The notes below the pieces were generated by a model. It did no database searches, was not told the origin of the DNA, and saw only the letters and a program-made list of their open reading frames with translations. The translations under genes and the position numbers were made by a program. A stretch of 64,000 bases of DNA, from positions 1 through 64,000 of the forward strand of contig JADNRY010000230.1 in the NCBI GenBank assembly GCA_015501585.1. Direction: 5' to 3'. Positions 9,624-21,420 of the stretch are shown here, in pieces (position 1 is the stretch's first letter; every line of letters starts with the position of its first letter). The DNA is from Rhodocollybia butyracea (taxonomy: Eukaryota; Basidiomycota; Agaricomycetes; Agaricales; Omphalotaceae).

Positions 9624-11382
9624 CTACTTACTGCGTTCGGCAAGTTTGGGCGTTCGGACACCGAAATGTTCAGAGAGGTCCAACGGGTTATGCAGTACAA
9701 GAAATACAAGGCATCCATGTGTGGAAGACCCTACAAAGCGCCGAGAAATAACTACGCTCCTGATACAGAGACCTTCTGGGTGTACTGAGTCATATAAAAT
9801 TCCAAAAAAAGGGAACCATCCCCTTGCAGTCTTGCGTGAAGTTCTCGGCATACGTGCCACTAGTTTCCAGGTTTCGGTGGTCTTCATACCCTCCCTACTC
9901 AAATACAACGGTTCGAACTCCCGGAGGTCCCGTGCCTTGCTCAATGCTTCCGCCTTCTTTGCATAGAACAGGATTTTGTCCACACTCTGAAGAAACACAT
10001 ACGAGATGAGTAGGATGTTTAACGCGTTGTAATATGTATCGGATGCCTGGAGACCATCCTCTTCTAGCTCTCCGATTCGCTTGACAAGTGGCTGTACCCA
10101 CGCATCTTCGGGGATCCCGGGTCTCGATGGAGGCTTGACTATTGGCACCTGTTTGAAGCGCTCACGACGTTCGTCCGCGATTTTGGCACGAGTTGGGTCG
10201 CTGCATGATACGCTACAGGCGCAAGGGCTGATACCATAGCAGTCCAAAGTCGCGGCACGTTCAGCGGTAGGGTCCATGATGCTACAATATTGAAGAGTAA
10301 TTTCTGCGCCTTTGGGAATGTCGCGTACCGCAATGACGCGTACGGAGAATGTATCGTTGTGCCAGCGGAAGAACGTGTTTGGACAGCAGCTGTGTGGAAA
10401 AAGTGATGAGGGAACGAAAAGCACATTGTACGTTTTGAAGATACCTATGATTGATCCTTGAGATTTCGTTGCAGACAGCGCTATATTGGCCAATATCGCC
10501 AGTAGGACGCGTTGGCCAACCATCGATGTTTTGTTCCAAGGATCACAAACCTTCATCGCGTAATCTTGTTTCATCTATGCTAATTCCGTTCGTTCTAACA
10601 CGACTGCGAGACTAATGTTAAGCCATGTCTAAAGTCCAAAGATGAAGAAACGCACCCATAAACTCTCCACTTCCGTCCGAGGTATGACAATTGAACAACA
10701 CCATGAAAGCTTTCTTCCTTTCTGGATCCAACCTGTTATATGCGAGCTCCATGCCTCGATTATTCTCATGCAACGTGATCTGCTTCCACTGCTCCGGTTT
10801 ATACTTAATCATAAGAGGATCCAGAAGACCTTTCAATGCGAGGTTACTTGTAGGGACGACGATCAACGGCCATTCATCGATAATCAGATCTCCAGCGTGG
10901 ATTAAGCGGGTCGCGAACATCCCTAAGCCTTTTTCACCTGCGTTGGCGATACGGTAAACTTTCCCTCCGGTAGGAACCAAAGGCGGAGTCGGAAAGTTGG
11001 GCGTCGCTTCGATGGTACGTTTGACATGACGAGAGATCCAGCATCCCGAGTAACCGCCAGGAAAGTCAGAATATTTAGTACCAGGAGGAATTGGTGGAAC
11101 AGTGGCATAGATGTATTCGTTGGATCCGTATTTCGAGGTGCCAGCGTCAGATCCCTCGGTCGGTCTTACGAGAGGTTTATAGTCTTTCGGAAGGCCTAGC
11201 TCTGCGAAGGTATGAGAAGAGATCAGCCAATGAAAAAAATCTCTCTACTTACCAGCCTCTGGAAGGACACCATATTTGTAACTCATCGACGCCTTAGTAA
11301 ACGGTTGAGCTGCTGCTAAAGTAGTGTTCGTTACTTGGGGTTGTTTCTGAGCTTTGGAGGTGTTTAGAAAACCGCGCTTCAT
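9624..11382 (-). CDS. SET-domain protein (putative lysine methyltransferase), possibly disrupted
   Basis: Exon 1 (11382-11253) starts MKRGFLNTSKAQ. A 51-bp intron follows, then exon 2 (11201-10664) carries the start of SET: GGKVYRIANAGEKGLGMFAT...GDLIIDEWPLIV. Later exons contain QYSAVCNEISRINH, joined by a 55-bp intron (10390-10444) to SCCPNTFFRWHND, RDIPKGAEITLQYC and a post-SET-like Cys cluster (CACSVSC). This is the NH-S-C-x-PN and ExxxxY core of SMYD-like fungal SET proteins, which use S-adenosylmethionine; the substrate is unknown. The intron at 10604-10663 needs the unusual donor GTTTAT. An in-frame TGA at 10543-10545 precedes DGWPTRPTGDIGQYS. The gene is therefore either spliced in a way I cannot resolve or broken. 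The last ~60 codons run into repeat sequence, so the true 3' end is uncertain. Confidence 0.7.
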
Positions 11383-11962
11383 GGTCGAAACGAACTCAAA
11401 AGCGCAGGCTTGCAGCTGGACTTTTTATAATCACCGCACCTTTTTCGCGGTCAAACTTCTTGAAGAGATCCACGGTAGAACAAAATAAAGACGAAGGCAT
11501 CACCGACTCTTCGCACGGTCTGTACGAGCCAAAAGAGTAATTGTCGGGCCTCGGTAGGGCTCTGTATTCGAATAAGCGGTATTATAACTCTCTCTGAAAA
11601 TCGCAAAAACAGGTGCAAGCTACAAAATGATCGGTGGCTCACAGACGCGGTCAGGTGGTGGTGACAAGCACGCCGAGACGCGCAATCCAGGAGAAACTTG
11701 TGGAAGATCCTACTACAAAATGTTAAGAGATACTAGCTACGTTCCTGATACAGCAGTCTTCTGGCTATAGTGGGCCATATAATTTCCCAAAAACGACCCG
11801 CTGGTAGCATATGTATACTCCTCGGTATGTTTTTCGGAGTCGCTGCTTTCTTCGATGTGGATATGACTTTTCCCCACAGTTACACGAACTCGTCTAAACC
11901 ATGAGCTACATCCAAAATTGAAAGTGGGTTTATCTACAAACCTTCAAGACTCGTGTGGACCC
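11383..11962. other. Intergenic between SET gene and DUF6533 gene
   Basis: Holds the likely promoter of the SET gene and, at about 11695-11905, the best copy of the diverged repeat also seen at 7245-7425 and in pieces at 9360-9445 and 9718-9812. No coding frame is supported. Confidence 0.5.
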
Positions 11963-13223
11963 TCAAGATGGGCTCTCCTCCGCGTTTTCATCACGATGCA
12001 TCGGATGTAGTGGCAAAGTTCCCTCCACTGGAACTTCAGATTGTTGAAAGGCCAAAGGGAGTGTGAGCTCACGCTCTTTCATGCGACCTAACTTTACTTC
12101 CCTAAACACATGCCCTGTCGTGATATTGAGCACCACCGAATGTAGTGGAACAAGTATTGCCCGATATGTAGGAAAAATCGAAGGATTCAGCAACAGAGCA
12201 AGCGTCATGGCGCCAGCTGCTACACTTATTCTGCATTTCCCAATCAACGACCGACAACCCTGGAAAGGTAAATCAAATAACCCACAAGTAGTAAAATTGG
12301 CCATCATGCAAGATCGCTCGAGTCAACGACGAAAGCTCCGTTCCCGCAAAAGCCTGCGCCTGCACTTTGAAACTTTGCATGAGAACCAACCTATCCCTGC
12401 CCACATTGCAGCCATTCTCTACCCCAGAGCGGTTGAATCGGGGATTAGAGCGAGTGAATAACAAAGATAACTTGTATATCTTATATGAAATCGCCAGAAA
12501 AACGCAACTGTCATAGACCAAAATCATAAAAATGGGTAGGCCCATGCGTATCCAAAAACCTGTATCCATAGGGTCATAGCTGGTGCATGCTGAACGTCCG
12601 AGGAAATCCACACTCAAAGAGGCTCCGCCTGACGCAAGCACCCAAAGCGTAGCAAATAAGCCTGTTTTGAGCCGACTACCCTCACAGTAGATCACCCTAA
12701 CACGAAGAAAGAATTGGAATAGAGTGAACACTTGGGCGATAAAGTTTGTCGCACTGGATGTCAGTACTAGTGTAGATTGACATGCTGCCGGCGCAGTATC
12801 TGCTAAACACAAAAACGTGGATGATTCAACTGTGTGCTATAGACTTGAAAGTTGAGCTTACTTACCTGTAGTTACAACACAGAAGTATATGAGGAAAAGG
12901 AATCTGTTAATGACTGGCATAAGTATCGGAATTCATTTGGCTTTAAGTATGGCCGTTACATGCATACCTCGATAGAAAATAGACGATTGTTGGTGGCCGA
13001 AGTCTTCCGGTAGAGAAAGTAGTTCGACATCGTCACCGATGTGAATCACAATGTCCCAGATCATGACCTGTCGAAGGCAAAATAAGCCAATTGCATACAT
13101 GGATGTTTTGGGAAACTTGTGGGAAACACGTACTGTCACGGTCACCTGCATCACATACGTAAACACCAAGGAAGATTCAATTGCTGCCAAAGCTTCATCC
13201 GAGAGAGATTGGGAGGAGGACAT
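11963..13223 (-). CDS. DUF6533-type multi-pass membrane protein
   Basis: Exon 1 (from 13223) encodes MSSSQSLSDEALAAIESSL...VTVT. After an intron (donor GTACGT near 13131) exon 2 gives VMIWDIVIHIGDDVELLSLP, the hallmark D-x-hhhT/N-D/E-V segment of the DUF6533 domain. A small exon RFLFLIYFCVVTT follows, then a long exon (about 12800-12290) with helices around LVLTSSATNFIAQVFTLFQF, LFATLWVLASGGASL, MGLPIFMILVYDSCVFLAIS and the conserved AILHDGQFYY end. The last exon starts near 12260 and ends at 11963 with a polar tail. This agaricomycete family resembles seven-helix receptors, but no ligand or function is known. Frames join with canonical introns and no lesion is seen. Confidence 0.75.
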
Positions 13224-13467
13224 ATGGTCATCGGCGGGAGGGTGAGAGGGAGAGAGGTGAGCAGGCTTTCCAGCTATATACCAGATTATATCCTTGTAAG
13301 GGGCGTATTTATTGAATCCGTCGCTGCAGCATACTGAATGGTGGGTACCCTATTTGTAGACAGCATAAAACGTCATAGCGGCGACCAAAGTGAAAGAAAA
13401 AACTGTTTTGGTCAAGGCCCTACAGTAATTCTACATAATATCAAGTTCGGATCGATATAAGATTCAG
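13224..13467. promoter_or_regulatory. Presumed upstream region of the DUF6533 gene
   Basis: Non-coding stretch between the start codon at 13223 and the MITE. No clear TATA box or other site could be picked out. Confidence 0.3.
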
Positions 13468-13720
13468 TCACACCGCCATTATCTCCACTTCCGTCAGACG
13501 GAAGCTCAGTGGGAAGTTCAATACTTTGGACATCAATTCAGATATTCTCTGAAATGTTGAATTTTGGGTTGCCCGAAATAGAGAAACTCAATTGGTTTTT
13601 CCATTTCAGAGGCACCGAAACAAAGTACTTCGGATGTCATCTGAAATGATATTCAAAGTTTAGCCTTTCTTGGTAGTACTAGGCTTCCCTCTGACGGAAG
13701 CAGAGGTAATGGCGGTGTGA
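13468..13720. mobile_element. MITE with ~37-bp inverted ends
   Basis: A 253-bp element starts TCACACCGCCATTATCTC and ends with the complement of TCACACCGCCATTACCTC. The arms continue through CTTCCGTCAGACGGAAG, itself a small palindrome. The interior also folds weakly (CATTTCAGA near 13600 and TCTGAAATG near 13640). There is no coding content and no clear target duplication. Confidence 0.75.
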
Positions 13721-14337
13721 GTACTGTACTGTCATCCACACGAATCCTGCAGCACGTGCATGCACCACCGCAATGCTACTTGCTTAGGTGGGAGTATACA
13801 TAAGTAGTAGAGGTAGAAGTCAAATTAGCAAGTAAAAGTCAGTTCAACTAAGTAAAAGTTGCCTCATGGGGCCACGTGTGGCCGCCTCTCCCGCCTTCAT
13901 TCTTCGCCATTCGGTGTAGTGGCGCAAATGCGTGATCAACGCGTTCAAGTAGCCATTGTTGTAGCCATTGTTTAATGTATATTATGTTCCTTTCTTTGGA
14001 CCCTCACGAGTCATCAGCTCTGCTTTGCCTCTCAACGCGCTGGCAGTCTGCAAGAGTGAATTGAGCCCAGTCAATATTTTTCAGCTCTCTCTAACGCCCT
14101 CTGGAAAAGTTGGTCTTACACCACTTAGTCTGTTGCCTGAGTCGGTCTTACCACCGCTCGATTTGTAGCTCGTCGTTGCACGACTACATTTGAAAAACCC
14201 GTCTTTTCAACATCACCTTCTCGAGATGGCAGACGACAGGGCCACGCCGAGACCTCTGAAGCGTTTTCAACCCCACCACTCCTCCTTTAACTGATCTACA
14301 TGCCAGAAACAAGCTCACATCTCCTCAGATATCGCGG
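13721..14337. other. Intergenic
   Basis: No recognisable gene. The plus frame 13968-14168 is short and shows no domain. Confidence 0.5.
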
Positions 14338-14530
14338 CAATTATTACACCCTTACCAGCGTATCGCAGTGAAATTCATTCATGCCAGCGTATCGCGGCAA
14401 TTATTCCATTCATACCAGCGTATCGCTGTAAAAAATCGCTGTAAAATCATATTCATGTGAGCGTATTGCGGCTATTATTCCAGCATTCATGCCAGTGCAC
14501 TGCGGTAAATCATATTCATGCCAGCGCCAT
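14338..14530. repeat. Degenerate tandem repeat
   Basis: At least four diverged units of about 40-50 bp share CCAGCGTATCGCGGCAATTA followed by TTCATTCATG-like sequence (copies near 14355, 14382, 14417 and 14456-14530). Non-coding. Confidence 0.65.
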
Positions 14531-16800
14531 GCAGCATTTATTTCTTCAGCCATAAACCTCACTAGCCTGCATGGTGGTTGATGGTATATTGATCCATTGC
14601 ATATACTCGTTGTATATCTAATATTCAAGGTTATAACACTCCCTGGCGAGCTTCAAGAAACCTTCTTCATACATAACACAACCACTCTGCTTACGGTGAA
14701 AATCTCGGTAAATATTCAGTTATTGATTGCACATTCAAGGTACTATTATCGAAGATTTCGGGTAACTAGTCCTAGTTTTCTTGTCATTACAGCGCGGCAT
14801 AAAAATATGTCATTGCATCGATTAGTATACCTTCGCTCTGTTTGGGTTTGTTTCCCGCCCGTTCCTTTCTTACGGAGCTCTGGCTCTGTTTGGGACGGAA
14901 CGTCCACGGGCGGGAGCGCGGCGCCGAGCCCCTGCCAAACCCTTGTCCATACTCACTTGCGAGTGTGGGCCATCGCGCCAAGCGCGTGGCAGGTACGAGT
15001 CCTGTATCTACTAGTTCATTGCAAATCTTCCCGCAGAATTGATCTTCGGAGTTCCTTGCTCAGCAACATTCCGACCTGTACCTAATCTCTGTGCTGAGCC
15101 CATGAGCACAACCGCTTCGTACTGCGACCCTACCAACACCTAGTACAACCGAAATCCTTCTTTCAGGAATCTCCTCCAGGACAGCAGAGCTGGAGAACCA
15201 AGAGAGAGTAAATGGACGTCGAGTAAAAGCAAATGGATGAGGGGATGGTTGAGTGAGTCCCAGCGATGAAAAAGGACATGGATTCGATGGAATAACGTCG
15301 GAAAGAACAGCAGCACAGCGAGTGTACATGTACCATCTGACATGGGAGCTAGTACAAGCAGCCAAGTGTTAGCGAAGCATCTTGACACTGCATCTCAACC
15401 GCGTGAGCGAGTCTTTAATATTTGATGTTTCAAAGAATCATGGCGGTGCAGAGATCTTGGGGAGGAGGTAAGTCAATACCAACGCGAAGGTGCACAGTCC
15501 AATTTCCGAACCCATCGACATCCTCAACCCATGAGCATGCACTTTGTATATGTAGCGAATAGTCGGCCATATTGAGGGAAGAAGAACCAAAGGAGAGAAC
15601 CAAAGTTGTGTGAATAGTGGATCGTTGGAGTAAGGGAGTGTTTGGAGGTTTGTGCCCAGCAGAGGCTGTGAATCACTAGCGGAGATGCTAGAGCTGGAAG
15701 GATGAGGAATGGAAATGGAATGTGCTGCAAGTGAGCATTTGAAGGCGAAAGTGAAGGATATGATTGATAAGATTCAAACAAGGGGATTTGGAGATGGATT
15801 AGGCTGTGACAAGATAGACGAATACATGTGGAGGCTGGCGCTGAATTAGAGACGGCATAGGAGAGGTATCATGGACATGAGAACTTGGATGCCGAGGCTG
15901 GTAGCCAAGCTCCAAGGGCTGGAAAAGCACTTTGGCACTTTGTTTCCTCCTCATACATGAAAGCGAGCTACCGATCCACTTCTCGAAAACCAAGAGAGGA
16001 TACAGCGAGCCGGTAAAGCACTGCACAAAACCTACACATCCCATATCCTCTTCTCATTGTTCCACTAAACCTTATCCTTCCTATCTACCCGTATCCCTAA
16101 CTGCTCCAGATCTTCTGGGTTGTCCATGAGAGAGAGGTGGCTGGTACGATCCTGATGCTGTAGAGGCGGATGGAGGTCGAAAGAGAAGAAAACTATATGT
16201 TAGGCGCCCGAGTGCTGGTTATGACAAGACTCAATCACCTCGCTATTAGGATGTGGATACTAATAGTGCTAGTGAGAATTCATGCGTTGAGGAGCTGTGA
16301 TAGGAATGGGTGATGCGGAGTGAGCAACCCGAGGTCACATGTCATACGCTTTGACATCCCAAATATATCGAAACTAATCTCCTTATTGGGTCAACCTGAT
16401 TCAGACAAAAGGAAGCCTAATTTGGACAAATTCCCACGCAAAACCCGCCATAAGGACGAGCCTTCATTACATTCAGGACTCGTAATTGGTCATAACACTT
16501 TGGATTAGATACACCAAGTTGGCTATTTATTATGATTTATTGGATGATTCAGGCAACTAGCTTATCTTGCTCACGAGGAACTAACAGACATTTTGCAGAC
16601 ATTACAAACATGGCAATGGACAGTGTTCCGTTCTAGTAGTAGTAGTATAATATTATGCGGCTCCGCCATCCAGCGGGGTCCTACAAGGGAACAGCCAGTC
16701 CCAAATGGGAGCCAAGCAGCGATCTCAACCCACATAGGGAAGGTAAACTGCAAACACTCCCGAAGGGTAGTTTGTAGCTAACATAGTAGCTACAGAATAA
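14531..16800. other. Long stretch without a supported gene
   Basis: I inspected frames on both strands (for example 14597-15085 plus, 15060-15365 minus, 15799-16044 minus) and found no recognisable domain, signal peptide or convincing exon chain. The stretch may contain decayed repeats. The region around 14820-14990 is GC-rich and unlike its surroundings. Confidence 0.4.
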
Positions 16801-16804
16801 ATGA

Positions 16805-18725
16805 TTAAGCATTCTCTTCCTCCTCTGGCCTGGACAGATCTGAGTCTAAGTCCTGTTGTCCCCCCAAAATGAAACCTCTCCAATGACACATAACCTCATG
16901 GATAAACTTAGCTGTAGGAATAACATGATCCCAGTGGAAAATAAACTTCTGAAGATGATAGCAGCCAATGCTACAAAATCGGAAAAAGCATTGTTGACAG
17001 GTAGGGGGATGTGGCTGCCAATAGGCGGCAGTGATTTCGGGAAGATGTAAAGAATTAATATGCTGCGGCATTTCAATGTGAGCGTTGCACACACGACACC
17101 TCTTTGAAGTCCACTTGGCCTCAGAAAGGAGTCCCCATTTTGCAGGGGAGGCATGAAAGGTCAATGGTGTGGTGTCCCCACAGAGAAGCCTGGTCAGTGA
17201 GAGTCGATGTTTCGGTGTTGTCACCTGAGTGAGATAGTGGCAAAGGCATTGAACATGGGGGTCACCCGTCCCAGTGGACTGTGTCTCTCTGCGGTCTCGC
17301 AGAAATGCTAATCTAGACCAACAGTTTGGACCATCAATCTTTGACTGAAGGTCAATATCAACTTCACGGCGAATGGTGTTGATGACAGCTGTCACCCGAT
17401 GGATTGGATTATCCAATAGATCACATAGCTCAGGCAAAGAATGTTTGCCAGGGAGTTTTATGAGTGCGAGATACAATGGTTACTTTGGCGAAGAGCGAGT
17501 ATTGGCAAGATGGTTGGAAGGTGGAAGAGCTGAGATGAGATAAATAGGATATTTCAGAGCCAAGATTACACATTCCGGGCGAATGGGCATGATACCAGTT
17601 TCAGACTTTCAGTGAATAAGACCGTGACAATGGAGGAGTGGGATCCCGGATAAGCCTAACATTCGGCACAAAAAACAAACCTGGACAGTCTCAAGAAGAA
17701 GAATGTTGTCTTCCCAGACATCCAAGGCAATCTCACAGGCTGAGATGAGATGAGGGTTAACCAAGGCCATGAAGAGATTTTTTACAATATCCAGAGGCAC
17801 GCGATGATGGCCAACCAGAAGATCGCAACCTGTGATACCTTGAGCGGCGGAAACATGGTTACGGGGTGGCTTTTCCAGAGCTGTGGACTCTGGGAGGGAA
17901 GTGGAACTTTCAGGATGTCAGATGGAATGGGGGCAGTGAATGGAGGGGGGGGGGATGGTGGCTGAAATAATCCAGAACAGACCCTGGGGAAGGGAAAGGT
18001 TTAGAGCAGCCAAGCTTTGCTAGTTGATCTGCTGTGTCATTATGTGAATTACCTGTATGGGCATGCACATGAATGAAAGTAGTAGAGGCATGGCGGGCCG
18101 ATATCCACAGGGATATCAGCTTGAGCAGATCACCATTGGAACAAGCCCAGTTACACTGGGAATTCTTAAAAGACCAGTAAACAATTGAGCGAATGACATA
18201 AGTTGAATTGGTTGTAATTTCAAGTAGCCAACTGAGAGATGTGATCTGGAGAGTGACTAGGATGGAATATAGCTCTGCGCGATTGTTACTTTGCTCCTGA
18301 GTGCAACAGACTGCGCAGTTTTTCGGGTTATTGTACCCAAAGAAAATACCAGAACCTGCATGAGCATTTTGTGTATCATTACCAATGCAGGAACCATCAG
18401 TATAAACTTTGAGGGGAGAGGAATGGGAAGCATCAAGGATTGCATGACCGTAAAGCTTGAGCAGATGGGAGGAAAGGGAAGGGGGAGTAGAGTGTAAGAT
18501 TCTATGTTGCAAAAAAATCAATATCTGATGTGAGCTTAAGCTCCACCTGAGGCCGACTCTGGTGATGACAATGTGGAGGTCTGGAGGGCTGTGATCCAGG
18601 TACTATAAGCTTCAGACAAAGAGAGGCATGGTCAGACCAATGAGTCTTACAGCCAATACAGAAATCTGTCACAAAAGGCACAAGTGGTGAAGCAACAAAG
18701 TAGTCTATAGTAGTTGTGAGTTAAG
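16805..18725 (-). mobile_element. LINE (non-LTR retrotransposon) fragment, broken
   Basis: Reading the minus strand from 18725: the end of an APE-type endonuclease (TTIDYFVASPL ... HWSDHASLCLKL, with the SDH motif), then RNase H (18460-18020), then the tail of reverse transcriptase (GITGCDLLVGHHRVPLDI, NPHLISACEIALDV, about 17870-17610), and a C-terminal Cys/His segment (CRVCNAHIEMPQHI, 17476-16805). The catalytic RT core is missing and the frames shift between parts, so this is a dead remnant. I saw no poly-A tail or target duplication. Confidence 0.75.
17910..18521 (-). pseudogene. LINE RNase H domain segment
   Basis: This open frame carries an RNase H1 fold: KVYTDGSCIGNDTQNAHAG (first Asp), NNRAELYSILVTLQ (Glu), then TTNSTYVIRSI where the usual third acidic residue appears replaced by Asn, and HVHAHTGNSHNDTADQLAK with the final His/Asp. 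The changed third position suggests lost activity, in keeping with the broken element around it. Confidence 0.8.
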
Positions 18726-19351
18726 ATCTTTCCTAAGCTAGTGATTAGTCATGACTTTGCGGCGGTTCAGCCGACTGCTGGAGGATGCTAAGTTATAGGC
18801 AAGTTATAGGGCATTTGACTGCTTTGAGGCCATCTATGGCTGCTATGGCACTTGCAGCAACTTTATAGCTCAGCACACTAGTAGAATGTGGTTTTACCAA
18901 ATTTGTACTTATGACAAGACTTATGATAAGTATATTGTCGTAAAAAACCACAATACGCTAAGTGTCTGCAGAAGTTTTGTTAGTAAAAGTGGGTTGAACA
19001 GCCACATATGGCACTCTTACTTTTACTGTTTTGGTCATGACCCACTTGGACACACTGCCATCATTTGCACACAACGGACTGCGTTTGCACACACCTAGCG
19101 TACGGTAGTATATGTAGGAATGACAGGATGCGACGGAGAGGGAATTCCCGAACTTGTGATCGGTATGATTGAATGCGTGATAGTATCAGTGTCAGTGATA
19201 GTAGTCGGTAACATGTACAGCTATGTACAGCCTACAGGAGCCTCACCTTGAACACGTGTTGAATTGATAATGCAGGAGCCTGATGTCTCGTAGAAGTTGA
19301 CGCAGTTTTCATCTGGTTACCCCTGTGGTACCCTGTCGGATTTGACTTACG
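18726..19351. other. Intergenic with hairpin repeats
   Basis: No gene is supported. Two imperfect palindromes lie side by side: about 18885-18955 (GTGGTTTTACC... against ...GTAAAAAACCAC) and about 18980-19060 (TAGTAAAAGTGGG against CCCACTT/ACTTTTACTG). They look like decayed small inverted-repeat elements. Confidence 0.4.
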
Positions 19352-20995
19352 ATGCTCATCTCATACCTGTTGAACACATCGGCAAACTCGGCCGCGAACA
19401 TCACAGAAATGTTGGTGGCTCCCACGGATAACACGCCAGGAACATGCAGCATACGCTGCCGGACTACACCTCAAATCTTTTGGAGTTGCGCTAGCGTGCT
19501 TATCGCTTGCACCTGGGTTTCCATTCATCCCAACATTCCCGGACCAAAGGATAAGTGGGGGACAGTCTTGGGACAAAAGATACTATTGATGCTAGTCACT
19601 CTGATTGCGCCAGAGATGATGTTGTTTTGGGCATGTCGTGACTGGTACTGTGCGAGGATACTTGCAAAACGTATGGGCCTCAAATCCTTCATTCATCTTC
19701 AGGTTCACTAATATCCGACACAAGGTCTCAAAAAGAAAAGATGGACAAAGTCCCATGCCTTCTTTGCGCTGATGGGAGGATTTGTCCTGTATGAAGGCAA
19801 GGAGCTAATCTGCGTTTTACGAGTCATGCCACACGATATTACTAGAGAAGACGAAAAAGGCAACAAAATTGCGCAGTGCCTTGCCGGCGCCGCTTACAAC
19901 AATAGTGAACTCGACGATCGTTCGCTTCTAGCTCATGCGGACTTCATTGGTCATATAACTGAGGATGAAGTCAAGGATCGCAGTCACAGTGATGGGTTCT
20001 CCAAGTTTGTTGCCGTTGCCCAAACCACTTGGTTGTTCGTTCAACTCCTGGGTAGAGTTGCCGAAGAGCTACCTGCCACTGAGCTTGAGATCATGACCAC
20101 TTCCTTTTCTTTCATGAACGTTCTGTTGTATTTTTTCTGGTGGAACAAGCCGCAGGGAGTTAGGTGCCCTATTCGCATTCAACGACTCGGAATTACAAAG
20201 GTGACTGCTCATTTTGACGACTCAAATATCTCTAACACCATAATCTCTCAGTATCTGTCCGCATCCCTTGACTCTGCAGCCACTAAAGAAGAGGATGGTG
20301 GGGATGATCCAACTACTACTCATTTGCCGTCCTCCAACGCCCCAAAGCAGCTGGAATTCTCCTCATTCACTCTCAGTACCATTCAAGCAGTTCACGCAAT
20401 CTGGAAATTTATCTGCAAGCTTTTACTAGCGGTGTTCCAATCCTTGAGGGCTGATATTGCCACAAGTAATTTTGAGAGTTCAAGTAGAATTGGAAAGGTC
20501 TTCTTGGTTATGAAGCACTTGATCATGTATCCACTCTTGTTCCTCATGTGGTTGGGGAACATCACAGCTGGCAATGATGTAGGCCACCATGCAGAAAAAG
20601 TTCAATCTTTTGAATATCATCTGGGCATAAAAATTAACAGGGAAAGTTTTTTCATGTCCTGTGGTGCAGCAACAATGTTCGGTGCTATTCATTGCACTGC
20701 TTGGGCACTGACTTTCTCAAGTGCCAGGGAACAATTGCTATGGGTGATATCCTCATTGATTGTTGTAGGTGTTCCAATAGTTTCACTTATCTTTTACTGT
20801 TTGGAGCAGTATACTACTCTGATTGACTCTGGACGAGTCGGATTCACAGTTTGGGTATTTTTTGCATCCCTTGGTCTTGTCTCATATCCAATTGCTCGCT
20901 TTGCTCTGATTGTACTGTCATTCATGGCTTTGAAAAATCTATCTCCTGAGGCTCTACAGACTGTTCAATGGACAGCAGTTATTCCACATATCTAG
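19352..20995 (+). CDS. Conserved fungal multi-pass membrane protein, function unknown
   Basis: Exon 1 (19352-19667) encodes CRTTPQIFWSCASVLIACTW then VSIHPNIPGPKDKW and LIAPEMMLFWACRDWYCAR. These match the start of a large fungal family of uncharacterised membrane proteins. An intron (19668-19722, donor GTATGG, branch site CACTAAT, acceptor ACACAAG) restores the conserved KKKRWTKSHAFFALMGGF in exon 2 (19723-20995). The later part has several hydrophobic helices (VFLVMKHLIMYPLLFLMWL, LLWVISSLIVVGVPIVSLIF, VWVFFASLGLVSYPIARF). The spliced protein is about 530 residues with no lesions. Role and localisation cannot be stated beyond an internal or plasma membrane. Confidence 0.8.
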
Positions 20996-21420
20996 CTTTT
21001 CATTCCTTTATTCTTCAGCTTAATACATAGTCACTTTAAGGTTACTTTACGCATTCCATTCTTCTATTTATGCTTTGCCTTGTAATGAGGATTACTCAAT
21101 GATTTCAGCAGCAAGGAACTCAAGCTAAGTATATAAGTATAACAAGCACTGAGCAGGTCGCGTAGTACTACACCAAAATCACCGCACGTACCCAGCACGC
21201 CCCACCAGTGACTCATTCGCTGGACGGCAAAATGTATGCATCTATGCTTCAAGCTGAAGCATTGAGAATTGGTCGAGTGGCCGCGGTGACCAGAGGTAGA
21301 GTTATCCGAGTACTTATTTCCTTCGCCACAGTGAGTATACTACAGCTGTGATCACACTTGCATTTTTATCGCCTCGCCGGAAGCAGCTAGCTAAACCCCA
21401 GATGTTCGTCGGCATCTCTA
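20996..21420. other. Intergenic
   Basis: Downstream region between converging genes. No gene, RNA or repeat was recognised. Confidence 0.5.
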
